Shown: positions 12,494-22,769, numbered from the stretch's first letter. The stretch: DNA of 64,000 nt from Hygrocybe punicea (GCA_963556145.1 OY744465.1:2108001-2172000); one strand, 5' to 3'. Notes: generated by a model from the sequence alone, not told the origin. A program made the numbers and translations.

Positions 12494-13020
12494 CTCTCCA
12501 TTGCAGGGTGGACTACCGTGGGCCGCCTTGGATTGGGGTAAGGATGCCAAGGACAGGGCCAGAAACCGATGGCAGCAATGACAACGAAGTCAGAAGCGGA
12601 TGGCAGCAGCAACGACGATGACGATGGGCCGCCTTGGATGGGGGCAAGGATGCCGAGGCCAGAAACCGATGGCAGCAATGACAATGAAAGTAGAAGCGGA
12701 CGGCAGCAGAAACGACGATGACGGTGGGCCGCCTCAGGTGGGGGCAAGGGTGCTTGGGCCAGGAACCGGTGGCAGCAACGACAACGAATGCAGAAGCAGA
12801 TGACGACAGCAGCAACGATGATGACGATGGGCCGCCTCGGATGGGGGTAAGGATATCGCAGGCGAGGCCATTGTCTCTGACGATGGAACTGGGCCAAATC
12901 ACCTGAGTAAGTACCCTCCTACCACTCCCCGACCCCTCAGAGTGCCCCGACCTGCAGGCCCCTCTCACCTTCACTTCGCCACTTTGCAGGTACGTCCCAT
13001 CACCCTCCCGCTACCCTCTG
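12494..13020 (-). repeat. Right inverted repeat of the nested unit
   Basis: Mirror of 6591-7212, starting inside at CTCCATTGCAGGGTGG and ending at CCCGCTACCCTCTG. It has the same 100-base tandem structure with one fewer partial unit. Confidence 0.8.
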
Positions 13021-13790
13021 CCACATCATGCTGTGACTTATCCCGTGTCAGACCAGCCAACCGAGGTTGACAATGTTACATTTGGGATGGGCCAGCTAAT
13101 CTGGGCCGACAAAATAATATTGTCAGGTACCTGATGGGGCAACTCAAGAATGTCATAGTGCTGGTGTTAGATGGGTGGGCCGAAGAATAGTGTTATCCAT
13201 GTGAGACCGTTGGGCCGAAGTTCTATGGGGGAATCGTTACCCATATGAGACCGATGGGCCGAGGTTCTGCTGGGGTATTGTTACCCGTCTCCGACCGTTG
13301 GGCTGAGTTGCTTCGGAAGTATTGTTACCTGTCTCAGACCGTTGGGCCGTGTTTCTTCGGAAGTATTGTTACCCGTCTCAGACCGTTGGGCTGAGGTTCT
13401 ATGGGGATATTGTTACCCGTCTCAGACCGTTTGGCCAAGGTTCTATGGGGGTATTGTTACCTGTCTCAGACAGTTGGGCCGAGGTTCACAATAATAATAA
13501 TATTCAATGGCTGACAATTGGACAAACACCCCTCCAAATTTTGTCCAGCCTCGGTGTCTCAGCAAGAGCATAAACATCATCTTCAGCAACGAAATCGGCG
13601 TTGGCATCGGTGTCGGCACCGGCCTCGACCTCGGCTTATGTTTGACCATGTTCTGACATGTTTTGGATTGTGGACTCAGTGCCCAACTTGGGAAAGAGCC
13701 TTTGCATAGGGCAACTGCATATAGAGCATTGTGAATGAATCTCCCATTCTCTAACAAGATTTTGCAAAATCTCATTCATTTGAACCATAT
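13021..13790 (+). repeat. Inner part of KDZ left terminal repeat (block C) with 44-base tandem array
   Basis: Inverted mate of 20360-21365. From the outside: GACTTATCCCGTGT, GACAAAATAATATTGTCAGG, then about seven tandem units of 44 bases (13176-13490) with core GACCGTTGGGCCGAGGTTCT, then a coding-looking segment on the minus strand (see the entry at 13583-13785). Confidence 0.8.
13583..13785 (-). other. Short Cys-rich coding-like segment within the repeat arm, duplicated at 20370-20700
   Basis: On the minus strand: VQMNEILQNLVREWEIHSQ, then CSICSCPMQRLFPKLGT. The mirror copy on the plus strand at 20370-20500 reads NEILQNLFRDREI, then CSICSCPMQRLFPEFGT. Conservative replacements rather than random change suggest that it was coding, perhaps the N-terminal part of a protein with a CxxC pair. 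Both copies soon run into stops. Function not recognised. Confidence 0.4.
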
Positions 13791-15528
13791 CAAGAAGGCG
13801 ATTGGCTTGTTTCACATAATGGGACATCAGGACTCTTGCTACCCTCGATACAGCCCTCAGTTTATAGAAGGGGCAGGCCAGGTCGATGGGGAAATTTTGG
13901 AAACATTATGGTCTCCATTTGACAATATTGCCAGGAGCACCAGGACTATGACAGCAGCATCCCGTCAGGAAATGATCGACGGACATATGAACAACTCAAA
14001 TTTTAAGAAACTGATCAGAATTGGTTTGTAAAATATTATCATTGTCGGTGATTGCAGCTAACGAAAATCTCAGTGTCGACACTGAGGAAAAAATTTCACA
14101 AAGCCACCATCGGGTTAGACAGCAGCCATTGTGCACTGGATGAGCTCAAGTCAACAGCGGACAGAAACCTTATTCGGAAGTGGACACAAGAGGAGCAAAG
14201 AGCCCAAAAGAACCGAGAACATGATGCAAAAATAAGCAAAGGTATTCATTTGACATCCAATTGAACAATTTCTGAACTTGTGTCTCAGGTCTGACCAAGG
14301 AGGAAACAATGTTGGAGTTAACTGTCCATGAAAAGACCAATGGTCTGGTGAATGGCACTATCGCATGGTTATCCAATGGAGTGAAAATTGAAGAATCACA
14401 GTAGGTGAAATTCTATAAGGATTGCGCCGAAATTGACCTCTATTGATTTGTACAGAATGTCATTGGCCGATGAAGAGAGCAAACTTGGCCGTAACCCCGG
14501 AGCATCGGCGTTGCTATCGATGGAGGAAAAAAGACGCCGATTGTCGAACAAAATCACCCATTTCAACAAATTGTCATCGAAATTTATGGATTCATGTATG
14601 AACAACGAGGATTCAGATTCGACATCAGACACCGATAGATTGGACGATGCAGACAATACTGAACCGGATGTTGAAGACAGTGCTGATGAGGGGGATGACA
14701 GCGACAATCCTTTTATCAGCCACCGAAGACAGAGGTACTCTGATGACCGTTCCCCAATCTATACAAAGTTGTGTCTCCCTTCCAACCTCCGTCGATCGGC
14801 AGTCACAAGCTCCAGGAACAAATTACTTTTTGTGGAATTGAAATTGCGAGAAAGCCAGGCCGCAAACGCTCTCTATCAAATCCGAATATGTCTTGGTCAC
14901 AAAGCGTTCTTGTTTCAGAAAAATGTTCAACTTGTGGCAGGGACTAAGCAAAAAACAAGAGCATGGAAAGAAGTTTATTCGGTGGAAGCCCAGGTAAGGC
15001 ACCATGCACAGGTTTATCGCTTGGCTTGAAGAACAATGGTTCGCCTTGGAGCATCAAAAGAGATGCTGGCAACCTACCAGTTGCTCCGGAGTGATCAACT
15101 CAATGCAACAACCGCATTATTGGATCCAAAACAACTGGGGCAATGGAATAGAGCGCTGGCATGGTTTTGGAACATGGATGTCGACCGAGATGTGGCTGGT
15201 AATGGATGGATGGAAGAATGTAAGCTATCTTTGCGATTTCATGATCCTAAATCTGAAATGACTGGTGCTAGTCTATCGGGTGCATTGGCTCAGGACAAAT
15301 GCGAATTTCAGCCGCTGGAAAGAGGAATTTGACAGGGTCAAGCAAGAAATGCGGTGGACTATTCACACATTTAAGAAAAAAGCTGATGAGTGGAGGACTC
15401 TTAAGGACTCGGTGACTGGCCTCGGAGCAAAAGGAAAACAATGTTATGCTGCAAGGCAGGTGGCTCTATGGGAACAATTCACCACCCAAGCACAGAAGGC
15501 GTTCGAAATTTGTCTAAAACATATATAG
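13735..15528 (+). pseudogene. KDZ transposase, C-terminal two-thirds, with a nonsense codon
   Basis: KDZ (Kyakuja-Dileera-Zisupton) transposase. Segments in order: HIMGHQDSCYPRYSPQFIEG and GQVDGEILETLWSPFDNIAR (13820-13930; E in the DGE-x-x-E-x-x-W motif is the last acidic residue of the family's catalytic set), then MTAASRQEMIDGHMNNSNFK. Introns follow at about 14025-14057, 14241-14288 and 14400-14454. Then an acidic linker (DSDSTSDTDRLDDADN), KLCLPSNLR, ELKLRESQAANALYQIRICL, and LLDPKQLGQWNRALAWFWNM. After an intron at about 15219-15270 comes YRVHWLRTNANFSRWKEE, then MRWTIHTF and GKQCYAARQVALW. The N-terminal half with the first catalytic aspartates is absent: the terminal repeat abuts the coding segment. 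A TGA at about 15029 (YRLA, stop, RTMVRL) interrupts the frame. Confidence 0.8.
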
Positions 15529-15797
15529 AAAATCTGCCAAATATACGTGTCTCCATGACGCTGTTCAGCAATGTCCCCACTGAATAGAACGTCGGCGCCG
15601 AGCTGCAGTGGCTGTACAACAGAAAATCGGGGCCCATTTGCAAGGGTGTCCTCAACATGTCTCATAAGCGACTGGCATAACAAGATATCGTTATTAGTGT
15701 ATTAGTGAGCCTGGCTAGTGACATCTTTCAGAATTGGTGCCGATTGAGTGATACAGTCTATGAAAATTTCAAACACAGATAAATAAAACATTCATCA

Positions 15798-16266
15798 TTG
15801 ACCTATACCGGCTTTCTTATGGCACAAACACGGGAATGTCAACACCTCCTGAATCTCCTTGGACACCGAGTCAAAATGGCGACATGGGCGTTGATAGCCG
15901 ATTGGGATGAGCTGACCATCGAGCAGCGGACAAGATGGGAATCGAACATGCAGTCAGAAATAGTGAGTTCATTGACTTAATGCTAGCTCTGTCTGTTAAA
16001 ACAATTTACACTTTCTTGTGCAGGCAGCAGCCATGGTCACCATCGGCACTGCGCAAATCGCCAGAATCAGATTGGAAATCCCAGATGTGATTCGAGAAAC
16101 AGCTAAATCACTGTATCGACATGCTCTGCCATATTTATGGAAGGATGTTTCTGAACAAGACCTCCCAATCGACACATTGCCCCCTGCCTTTGTCGTCAAA
16201 CATCTGGATGGTGGGCATTGGTGGGAGGAAGAGGAAGGATTGGTCCCCGAGGAACCGGGACGCTGA
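15798..16266 (+). CDS. Hypothetical protein in KDZ element, two exons
   Basis: Not recognised. Exon 1 has QTRECQHLLNLLGHRVKMA and ADWDELTIEQRTRWES. A plausible intron (GTGAGTTC to TTGTGCAG, about 15964-16022) leads to AMVTIGTAQIARIRLEIPDV, YRHALPYLWKDVSEQ and a Trp/Glu-rich end (GGHWWEEEEGLVPEEPGR) with a stop at 16266. Periodic hydrophobics suggest a helical protein. It follows the KDZ transposase on the same strand and could be its detached C-terminus. Confidence 0.4.
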
Positions 16267-16269
16267 AAG

Positions 16270-17372
16270 GGTGCACTGTGGTAATGTGAATGGAATCAAA
16301 TACCAATTCTACCACAGTGCTGTACGAATTCTGAGGGGTTCAATCTCAATCCAAAAGGTTAGTAAAAATACACAGAGGTGCTCTGGATAGTGGCGATGAT
16401 GTTTCCGATGTGCGCGATGTGTGCGATGTGTGCGGCGTGTGCGAAACAGTCGGCGATGTTTTCGGCATATACATAGCACTTCGTAGAAGGAACGCAAAGT
16501 TTTAATAGAGCAGCGCGGAGCTATCACATGGACGGCGCAGTAAAGAGGTGATATGATAGAGTGGAATCGGGGGTATACAAGACGTCTCTCTAGTATGTAA
16601 ACTATAGGGGGTATTTATGCGAAGTTGGTTGTTAGGACAATAAAGGGTGAAGAAGGCAAGACAAATAGATGGTGCGCGACGGAACTATGGTGCAATAGGG
16701 ATGAAATGGAACTGAAACAAAGGGTATAGCACCATGCGAAGCAATTTCCAAAATATCTAGAGGATAGGAGCTATAATGTTTGAAATAAGTGAAACATGTC
16801 GCATAAAGACTTCCCTAGAACCGGAACGGAATCGGAATGGAATAGGGTGAATGGTATAAGCATGGATGATGTCGGAGAGGCTCGAAATATGTTTCCGAAG
16901 GGGGCCGAAGCGCTCCGAAGAAAATCGCTGTAATGTCAAATTATCGCCCGTATCGCGCGCATCGTGCTGTTGCATCGCAATGGAGATACATATAAATCGG
17001 GATGTTTCACAATAAATCGCAGCATAATCGCAGCATGTCGAGGCTAGAATAGGTCCAATAGAGGGTTTCCGTGCTTAGGGACGTGTGCTGCATATCAACG
17101 CATTCTGATCTCCTTTGCGGGATACTTTGCAGCGGTGACCATGATGCAGGTATTATTTTTTGTTCTCTGCTTACCATATTCCAGAGTTGAATCATGGACA
17201 GCCTGAAACAGCCCTTGCCTTTCGAATGGCATATGCATCGACTTCGGGCGGGTTATCAGAGGAGCCGCCCCAACTTTGGGAGGTGAGGTTTGCCTGCGAG
17301 AAATCCATGACAGCTGCTCATTCATGAGTCAATTGAAAGGCCCTCGACAACATCAAAGAACAGGTTCTTGAT
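16270..17372. other. No gene recognised; short tandem GATGTGTGC repeat
   Basis: About 1.1 kb without a convincing frame. At 16395-16445 the word GATGTGTGC repeats several times. A minus-strand open stretch (17325-17096) is possible but unassignable. Probable filler between the two frames of the KDZ element. Confidence 0.3.
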
Positions 17373-17825
17373 ATGCCAAATGTTGCCACCAGGCCATCAA
17401 GCCCAACGAGCGGTCCATCAAGTCAGTCAAGCAGTCCATGTTGGAATGGATTGCCCCTCATTGAAACATTGTTGGATCGTCAAACATCGGCATCGGCATC
17501 GGCGTCCAGTGCTGAGATGGATGTCGACAAATTGGACGGCACCAGCTTAGATAACACCTCGATGTCAACTGACAAAGGCAAGGGGCAAGAAGAGAGGCTT
17601 GAAGATCGGTGGGGTCTTCAACCTGCTTCTTTATCGTCAGCGTTTATCGAAAGTCTGTCTGTCAAGCAAAACGCCAAACTTCGGCGTTATCTTGGGACGC
17701 TCCGAGCGGAGATGGAAACCAGCTACATGCTGATTCAAAGGCAGGCTTTCGAAAAAATAGATGACGCGAAGCTGTTGAGCATGAGGTGGAAGACTCTGGA
17801 CGAAATACATCATCGGTTGGCATAG
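17373..17825 (+). CDS. Hypothetical 150-residue protein, Ser-rich N-terminus
   Basis: Uninterrupted frame from ATG 17373 to TAG. Residues 10-60 are serine/proline/threonine-rich and disordered-looking (TSASASASSAEMDVDK). The C-terminal 60 residues are helix-prone (AFIESLSVKQNAKLRRYLGT, then RQAFEKIDDAKLLSMRW). Not recognised. It converges with the oxygenase gene (85 bases between stops) and lies within the KDZ element. Confidence 0.45.
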   Translation: MPNVATRPSSPTSGPSSQSSSPCWNGLPLIETLLDRQTSASASASSAEMDVDKLDGTSLDNTSMSTDKGKGQEERLEDRWGLQPASLSSAFIESLSVKQNAKLRRYLGTLRAEMETSYMLIQRQAFEKIDDAKLLSMRWKTLDEIHHRLA

Positions 17826-18321
17826 GTCTGATCAGTGTTATCCTATATGTATGCTCTTCTGTAGTATTTGTCCGGTATTATTATAAAGAACAAGTAAAGA
17901 ACAAGTAATTCAGCTAATGGGCGGGTAAAAAGAAGTCTTTATGTGATCAACAGTCATCCATGATGCTGCCTGCACCCCTACTCGCTCATGCACGTTATCT
18001 CTCATATAAAATGCAAGGCAAACACGATCACCATCCATCTGACGAACCCCATGTCTTAAAAGTTGTCCACCGAGATGGACAAGTGTACCTGAATTGTACT
18101 GTAATCTAATGCCGATGTTCGACAAGTCCAGAACGGCCTTGTACGGCCTGATTGTCGCCAAAATGTCATACCACTCTGCGTGAATTGTTGTCCCGATGTG
18201 CTGGTGTTTCTCGATTGCTTATCACCGACATCCCATTACACGCTGAGGACCATCGGCTCAGGACATTGGAGAGTTCAGCATTGGATTCCAAACGCCAAAG
18301 TGTCTCTCGGCCACACTTGTT

Positions 18322-19352
18322 ACGAGTTCTTTTAATTTATTAAAAGACTCGTTCTTTATCAAACCAGGACCAGTGAGGATTCGTAATTAATTAATTAATT
18401 AATGTTCTATGATCGCCTATAGAGAAAATTTTTTTGGGCAAGAGATATGATTCTACTTCTGATACTGGAAAATCAGATACAGTTAGGGCCATGTGTGGAC
18501 AAGCTTACATAAGCATCCAAATATGGGTTGTTACAAAAAAGATAAATTACCTTCCAATTATATTCAAAATATTTGTACTGGTCTCAATTCTTATCAGAAT
18601 CAGCTGAAAATTGAACTGCTGACTAATATTATCATTTTCGGTCAGATGTGACAATGACATGTGACCAATCTAACCATATAAGGCAATTTTTGATATTATA
18701 TAGCAAATTTTTTACTGATCGCAATGGTGACAGTCACATGTGACCAGTCTAACCATATAAGGTAATTCTACATCATATATGCTAAATTTTGAGATGATCA
18801 CAGGAGTCACAGTCACATGTGACCATTATTACCATATATGGAATTATCAGCCATATAAGCAGAAATTAGTACAACTCAGATGATATAATGATATTTTTAC
18901 TTAAAACATATAATTCAATGTGATATCGCTGTATATATTATATGCTAATTATATATTTCAAGCAAAATCACTTATCAATATTCGTAATAATCATACAAAT
19001 AAAAATCCAATGACAGAAGTACAACTTTGTTCAAGCCATATGCAACATTGGCCCACTCAAGCATAGCTGTCTTCATGTTATCATCTGTTGTGCAGCAAGA
19101 TTATGGAGAAGTAGGGTTGAGCAAATGTAAGTCAATTATTATCATACTGTTTAATTAAAGGCAGTTGTATTTGACAGTTGACGTGTTGCTCTCTTTTTGG
19201 GCTGAGAATATTGCATCATGATGAAGCAAAGAAGACATGACAGTGGGAGAAGAGGTTGAGACATGCTATGCAGTTTTATTTTTTCTACTTTTTATATTGC
19301 TATGGTGAGAGGTTGCTATAATGAAAGTGAGGAGAGGAAAAAAAGAACTCGT
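18322..19352. mobile_element. Unclassified AT-rich insertion in the oxygenase gene
   Basis: 1,031 bases ending in an 11-base inverted repeat ACGAGTTCTTT / AAAGAACTCGT. Oxygenase coding sequence lies on both sides, so this is an insertion. It has no coding capacity. The interior is AT-rich, with a TTAA run at 18385-18402 and three tandem units of 78-80 bases. I could not settle a target duplication; short flank matches such as AAC are possible. Confidence 0.55.
18646..18845. repeat. Three tandem units of about 79 bases with GTCACATGTGAC palindromes
   Basis: Units share ACATGTGACCA, TCTAACCATATAAGG and ATATATAGCAAATTTT-like words at about 18657, 18735 and 18815. Units two and three have the perfect palindrome GTCACATGTGAC. 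Lies inside the insertion at 18322-19352. Confidence 0.7.
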
Positions 19353-20359
19353 TCATGCCATGCGCAGCACTGGCCCACTAAACAAGTACAATTCGGGGTG
19401 TGTAATGGAAAGAGTTGCTGATATGAGTGCGATCGATTCACTTGCAGCATCTAGCTAGGCCCTTCCACCAGCTTCGGCATTCGTGTCATTCAAGGCCGAG
19501 GAAACCACAATGGGTTCATTTTGCATCTGCATTCATATATATTCAGCTATTGCCATGTCTTCAATGATAATAATTACATCGTGTCCTTGTTGAAACCAAG
19601 CAGGAGCAAACTCAACTGTGCCTGGCATTATCCAACCGCATTGAGTGTTAGCCTGAAATAATGCTGGATCGGTCCTCCAGTTCTTCTTCGCGGCACTTGA
19701 CATGCTTCGAGACAACAATTTGTTCATATGCTTTAGCGATTCGGCAATGATAGCCTGTTAACGTAATTTGAATTCGGAGGTGTCAGTCATGGCAAACCAC
19801 ATACTTGTCGAGTCGGTGTCAACGCATCGGGCAGATACCAGCAAAGGATACGTCCGTGGCAATCGCGAACACTTAGCGGAGTGTTTACCGTTTGTGGGGG
19901 ATTCCAGAGCAAGGGATGTCGGCACATTAGAGCAGCCTCCTTTGTCACGTTGAAGCCCATCGGCTTTTGACCCAATCTTGATGAATATCGGTCGACATCC
20001 CATTCCAATGTAACTAAAGTCGAATTCAGTAGAAGATTTACTGCAGAAATGAGCAGCAATATTAATACTGTGATTTTGGTATGCCAATACCAATCTATCA
20101 ATCAACAGCTCACAATCACATATTAATTGAGTGCTGAAGTCCATCGGTGGTAAGATGCACCCCATGGATGCCCTGTGTGGGCTGATACATTGACCAAATT
20201 TTTGGCCGAGGTACGTGGATATTCTGTCGGTGAAGTCGGCAATGGATCCTGATCGAAAAGAGTGGCTCATTGTGTAGGGGCAGGGAATGAAGGTTATGAA
20301 TGAAATTAATATTACCCATTTGGGAGTTATATCTTTATACAATATGAATAATTAAAAGT

Positions 20360-21365
20360 CAACCATGGTTCAAATGAACGAGATTCTGCAAAATCTTTTT
20401 AGAGATCGGGAGATTGATTTACAATGCTCTATATGCAGTTGCCCTATGCAAAGGCTCTTTCCCGAGTTCGGCACTTAGTCCACAAACCAAAACAGGTCAG
20501 AACGTGGTCATACATAAGCCGATGCCGCTGCCAGCGCCGATGATGTTGCCAGCGCCGATTTCATTGCCAACGCCGATGCCGTTTGCACCGCCGATGCCGT
20601 GTGCAACGCCAATGCCGTTTGCAACACTGACATCGATGCCAATGCCGATGCCGCTGACAACACCGATTTTGTTGCTGAAGATGATGTTTATGCTCTTGCT
20701 GAGACACTGAGGCTGGATGAAATTTGGAGGGGTGTTTGTGAAATTGTCAGCCAATGAATATTATTATTATTGTGAACCTCGGCCCAACGGTCTGAGACAG
20801 GTAACAATACCCCAGCAGAAACTCGGCCCAACGGTCTGAGACGGGTAACAATACTTCCGAAGAACCTTGGCCCAACGGTCTGAGACGGGTAACAATACCC
20901 CCATAGAACCTCAGCCCAACGGTCTGAGACGGGTAACAATACTTCTGAAGAAACATGGCCCAATGGTCTGAGACGGGTAACAATACTTCTGAAGCAACTC
21001 GGCCCAACGGTCTAAGACGGGTAACAATACCCCAGCAGAAACTCGGCCCAACGGTCTGAGATGGGTAACAATACTTCCGAAGCAACTCGGCCCAATGGTC
21101 GGAGATGGGTAACAATACCCCAGCAGAACCTCGGCCCATCGGTCTCATATGGGTAACGATTCCCTCATAGAACTTCGGCCCAACGGTCTCACATGGATAA
21201 CACTATTCTTTGGCCCACCCATCTAACACCAGCACTATGACATTCCTGAGTTACCCTGTCAGGTACCTGACAATATTATTTTGTCGGCCCAGATCAGCTG
21301 GCCCATCTCAAATGCAACATTGTCAACCTCGGTTGGCCGGTCTAGCACGGGATAAGTCATGTCAT
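20360..21365 (-). repeat. Inner part of KDZ right terminal repeat (block C') with 44-base tandem array
   Basis: Mirror of 13021-13790. It holds about nine to ten tandem 44-base units (20772-21205), each with CCCAACGGTCTGAGACGGGT and AACAATAC, against about seven in the left arm. It also contains a run of GCCGATGCC-type units (20518-20660) absent or shortened on the left, and a copy of the Cys-rich coding-like segment. Contiguous with arm A'. Confidence 0.8.
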
Positions 21366-21822
21366 GGGCTGCCTCTGCTGCCCCCTGGGCATGTTCTGCT
21401 ACCCCCACGGCCCCTCAGGTCTGTCCCGCTACCCTGCTGCCCCTTGGACACATCCCGCCACTCCTGGCCCTGGGTGTATTCCGCTACCCCCTGCCCCTCA
21501 GGTACATCCTGCTACCCTTGCTAAATCCTATTACCATGCTACCTCACCTTTCTTAGTGGTTTCAACTGTACCCCACCCATTTTATCCTTCCACTCAGTTT
21601 ATCATGTATCGTAGTCTATTATTGATGAATATATAATATATATAGTATGAAAAAGTATGAAAAAGATCCTGGGCAAGCCCACTGTCGCCAACAGGCATAG
21701 GAATATCTAAACTAATTGATAGAGGAGTAGTGTCCTGGGTCCTAATGCAATGCCGCGTCAGAAGTGTGAACGGCACGCTTATCTCATTCCATTTTTAGGG
21801 CTGACCAGTCCCTGTTGCCATA
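21366..21822 (-). repeat. Right outer terminal inverted repeat (arm A')
   Basis: Mirror image of 6151-6596 with few differences (one is GCACGC against GCATGC near the tip). Here arm A' runs without a break into block C' at about 21365, which shows what the uninterrupted element looked like. Confidence 0.85.
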
Positions 21823-21828
21823 CACATT

Positions 21829-22104
21829 GGCATAAGATGTGTTGCACACATGACTTGAGTGGAAGCCTGTTGAATGGTCTAGATCATGATGAAACAAGCA
21901 GACATGAACATTGAGCAAAGTATCCAATTCCTGAAACACATGGAGACGACGTGGAAGCCTGTAGAAACTGTCTAGATGAAACAAGCAGACACAAAGGTAA
22001 GCAAAGCATCTGACACCTGAAAGAAATGGGGGTGAAGGTCAGGCAAATCATCAGACTTATAACTGAGAAAGCAGAACACTCACCTATCAACCCACCTGTC
22101 CTTC
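21829..22104. repeat. Two tandem copies of about 90 bases
   Basis: GTGGAAGCCTGT, GTCTAGAT and GATGAAACAAGCAGACA recur at about 21860 and 21950, the second copy being shorter. No gene recognised. Confidence 0.5.
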
Positions 22105-22712
22105 AAGTTTTTATTTTATTTTATTTTATTTTATTTTATTTATTATTATTATTATTTTCCAGTTTAATGTCCATTAAGGTGGACCTTGTGTAGGACCAGT
22201 ATACAGTAGTGTTGCCACGGCTCGGTCCGGAACCGTTAGCCGTTGGAGCTGGACCGATAATTAGCTGAGCCGAGCCGTTCACTCGGCTAACGGTTAAACC
22301 TCGGCTTAGCCACGGCTAGCCGTTATTAGCCATTACAAAATATCCAAATTAGGAAATTTATGTTTCCAGCCTGTTTGCTGGCTTCAACTTCACTTGGATA
22401 ACCCCTCTGCTGCCTCCCATACCTCACGAACATGTACAGCCGCATTTCACAAGGTTTTCAGGTGTTTCTTTTTTTTGTTGCGTATCTCCACATAGCCTAC
22501 CTATGTACATGTATGTATATGAAAAAAAATGAAATATACCTACCTTCCGAAGCAACTGTGAAAGGGCAGGTGTGAATACCACGCACACGTCAATTGACAC
22601 AGCCATGTATATTCGCGAGGTGGGCTGGGCAGTACGGAGAGCAGCGGACTCATCCTCATTTCCTTTCCTGTTGCTCCTGCCCAGCTGTTGCCGTTGTTAT
22701 GGTCCTTGTGTT

Positions 22713-22769
22713 CACCTCGTGAATGCCATGCGCACGTCAATTGACATGGCCATACCCATTCGCGAGGTG
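22713..22769. repeat. Palindromic module CACCTCGTGAA...GTCAATTGAC...TTCGCGAGGTG
   Basis: Representative of a module of about 50-57 bases found in six TAGTGTTG- or TAGTGTTTT-type hAT elements here. An outer inverted repeat CCTCGCGAA / TTCGCGAGG encloses a central TCAATTGA flanked by further complementary bases. Other copies: 2267-2317, 3672-3723, 30469-30520, 30836-30888, 55541-55593, 55722-55773, 58909-58962. The stems co-vary between copies (for example CCTTGCAAG/TTCAAGG and CCTCACAAAC/GTTTTTGTGAGG). Confidence 0.75.

Larger units (their letters stand above)
6591..13020. mobile_element. Nested long-inverted-repeat unit carrying alpha-kinase and integrase-core genes
   Basis: Bounded by inverted repeats 6591-7212 and 12494-13020, with outer ends CAGAGGGTAGCGGGAGGG and its complement. 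It sits exactly where the left arm of the KDZ element is interrupted: arm A precedes it and block C follows it, whereas A' and C' are contiguous on the right. It encodes two minus-strand genes and no transposase that I can name, unless the integrase-core protein serves as one. I could not define a target duplication. Because arm A itself contains GTAGCGGG repeats, recombination between two related elements is an alternative to insertion. Confidence 0.65.
17910..20052 (-). pseudogene. JBP1/TET-like 2-oxoglutarate/Fe(II) oxygenase, disrupted
   Basis: 2OG-Fe(II) dioxygenase of the kind annotated in Agaricomycetes as 2OGFeDO JBP1/TET oxygenase. Such enzymes would oxidise modified pyrimidines in DNA (family knowledge). 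Exons on the minus strand: to 19805 (EWDVDRYSSRLGQKP, CHGRILCWYLPDAL), 19754-19578 (GTVEFAPAWFQQGHD), and from 19526 (EPIVVSSALNDTNAEAGGRA, stop, LDAASESIALISATLSITHP). Then a 1.03 kb insertion (18322-19352). It then resumes with SVISNRETPAHRD (HxD iron ligands, near 18200), EWYDILATIRPYKAVLDLSN, LQYNSGTLVHLGGQLLRHGV (distal histidine) and GDRVCLAFYMRDNVHERVGV. Besides the insertion there is a one-base shift between HRDNNSR and EWYD near 18170. The N-terminus upstream of about 20052 is unclear. Confidence 0.75.
6151..21822. mobile_element. Composite KDZ-type DNA transposon, 15.7 kb
   Basis: The two outer ends are near-perfect inverted repeats starting TATGGCAACAGGGACTGG, extending about 450 bases (6151-6596 and 21366-21822), directly flanked by CACATT at 6145-6150 and 21823-21828, read as a 6-base target duplication. 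The right arm continues inward into a second block (20360-21365). Its inverted mate lies at 13021-13790, displaced from the left outer arm by a 6.4 kb insertion. The core therefore has terminal repeats of about 1.2-1.5 kb. It carries a KDZ transposase remnant on the plus strand, two unidentified frames, and a JBP1/TET-like oxygenase on the minus strand. Fungal KDZ transposons are known to travel with TET/JBP genes. The transposase is incomplete, so the copy is probably not self-mobile. Confidence 0.8.

Noticed and set aside
13176..13490. CRISPR-like array
   Set aside because: The 44-base units are contiguous tandem copies with no unique spacers, lie in a transposon arm, and have a mirror array at 20772-21205. 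The genome is eukaryotic.
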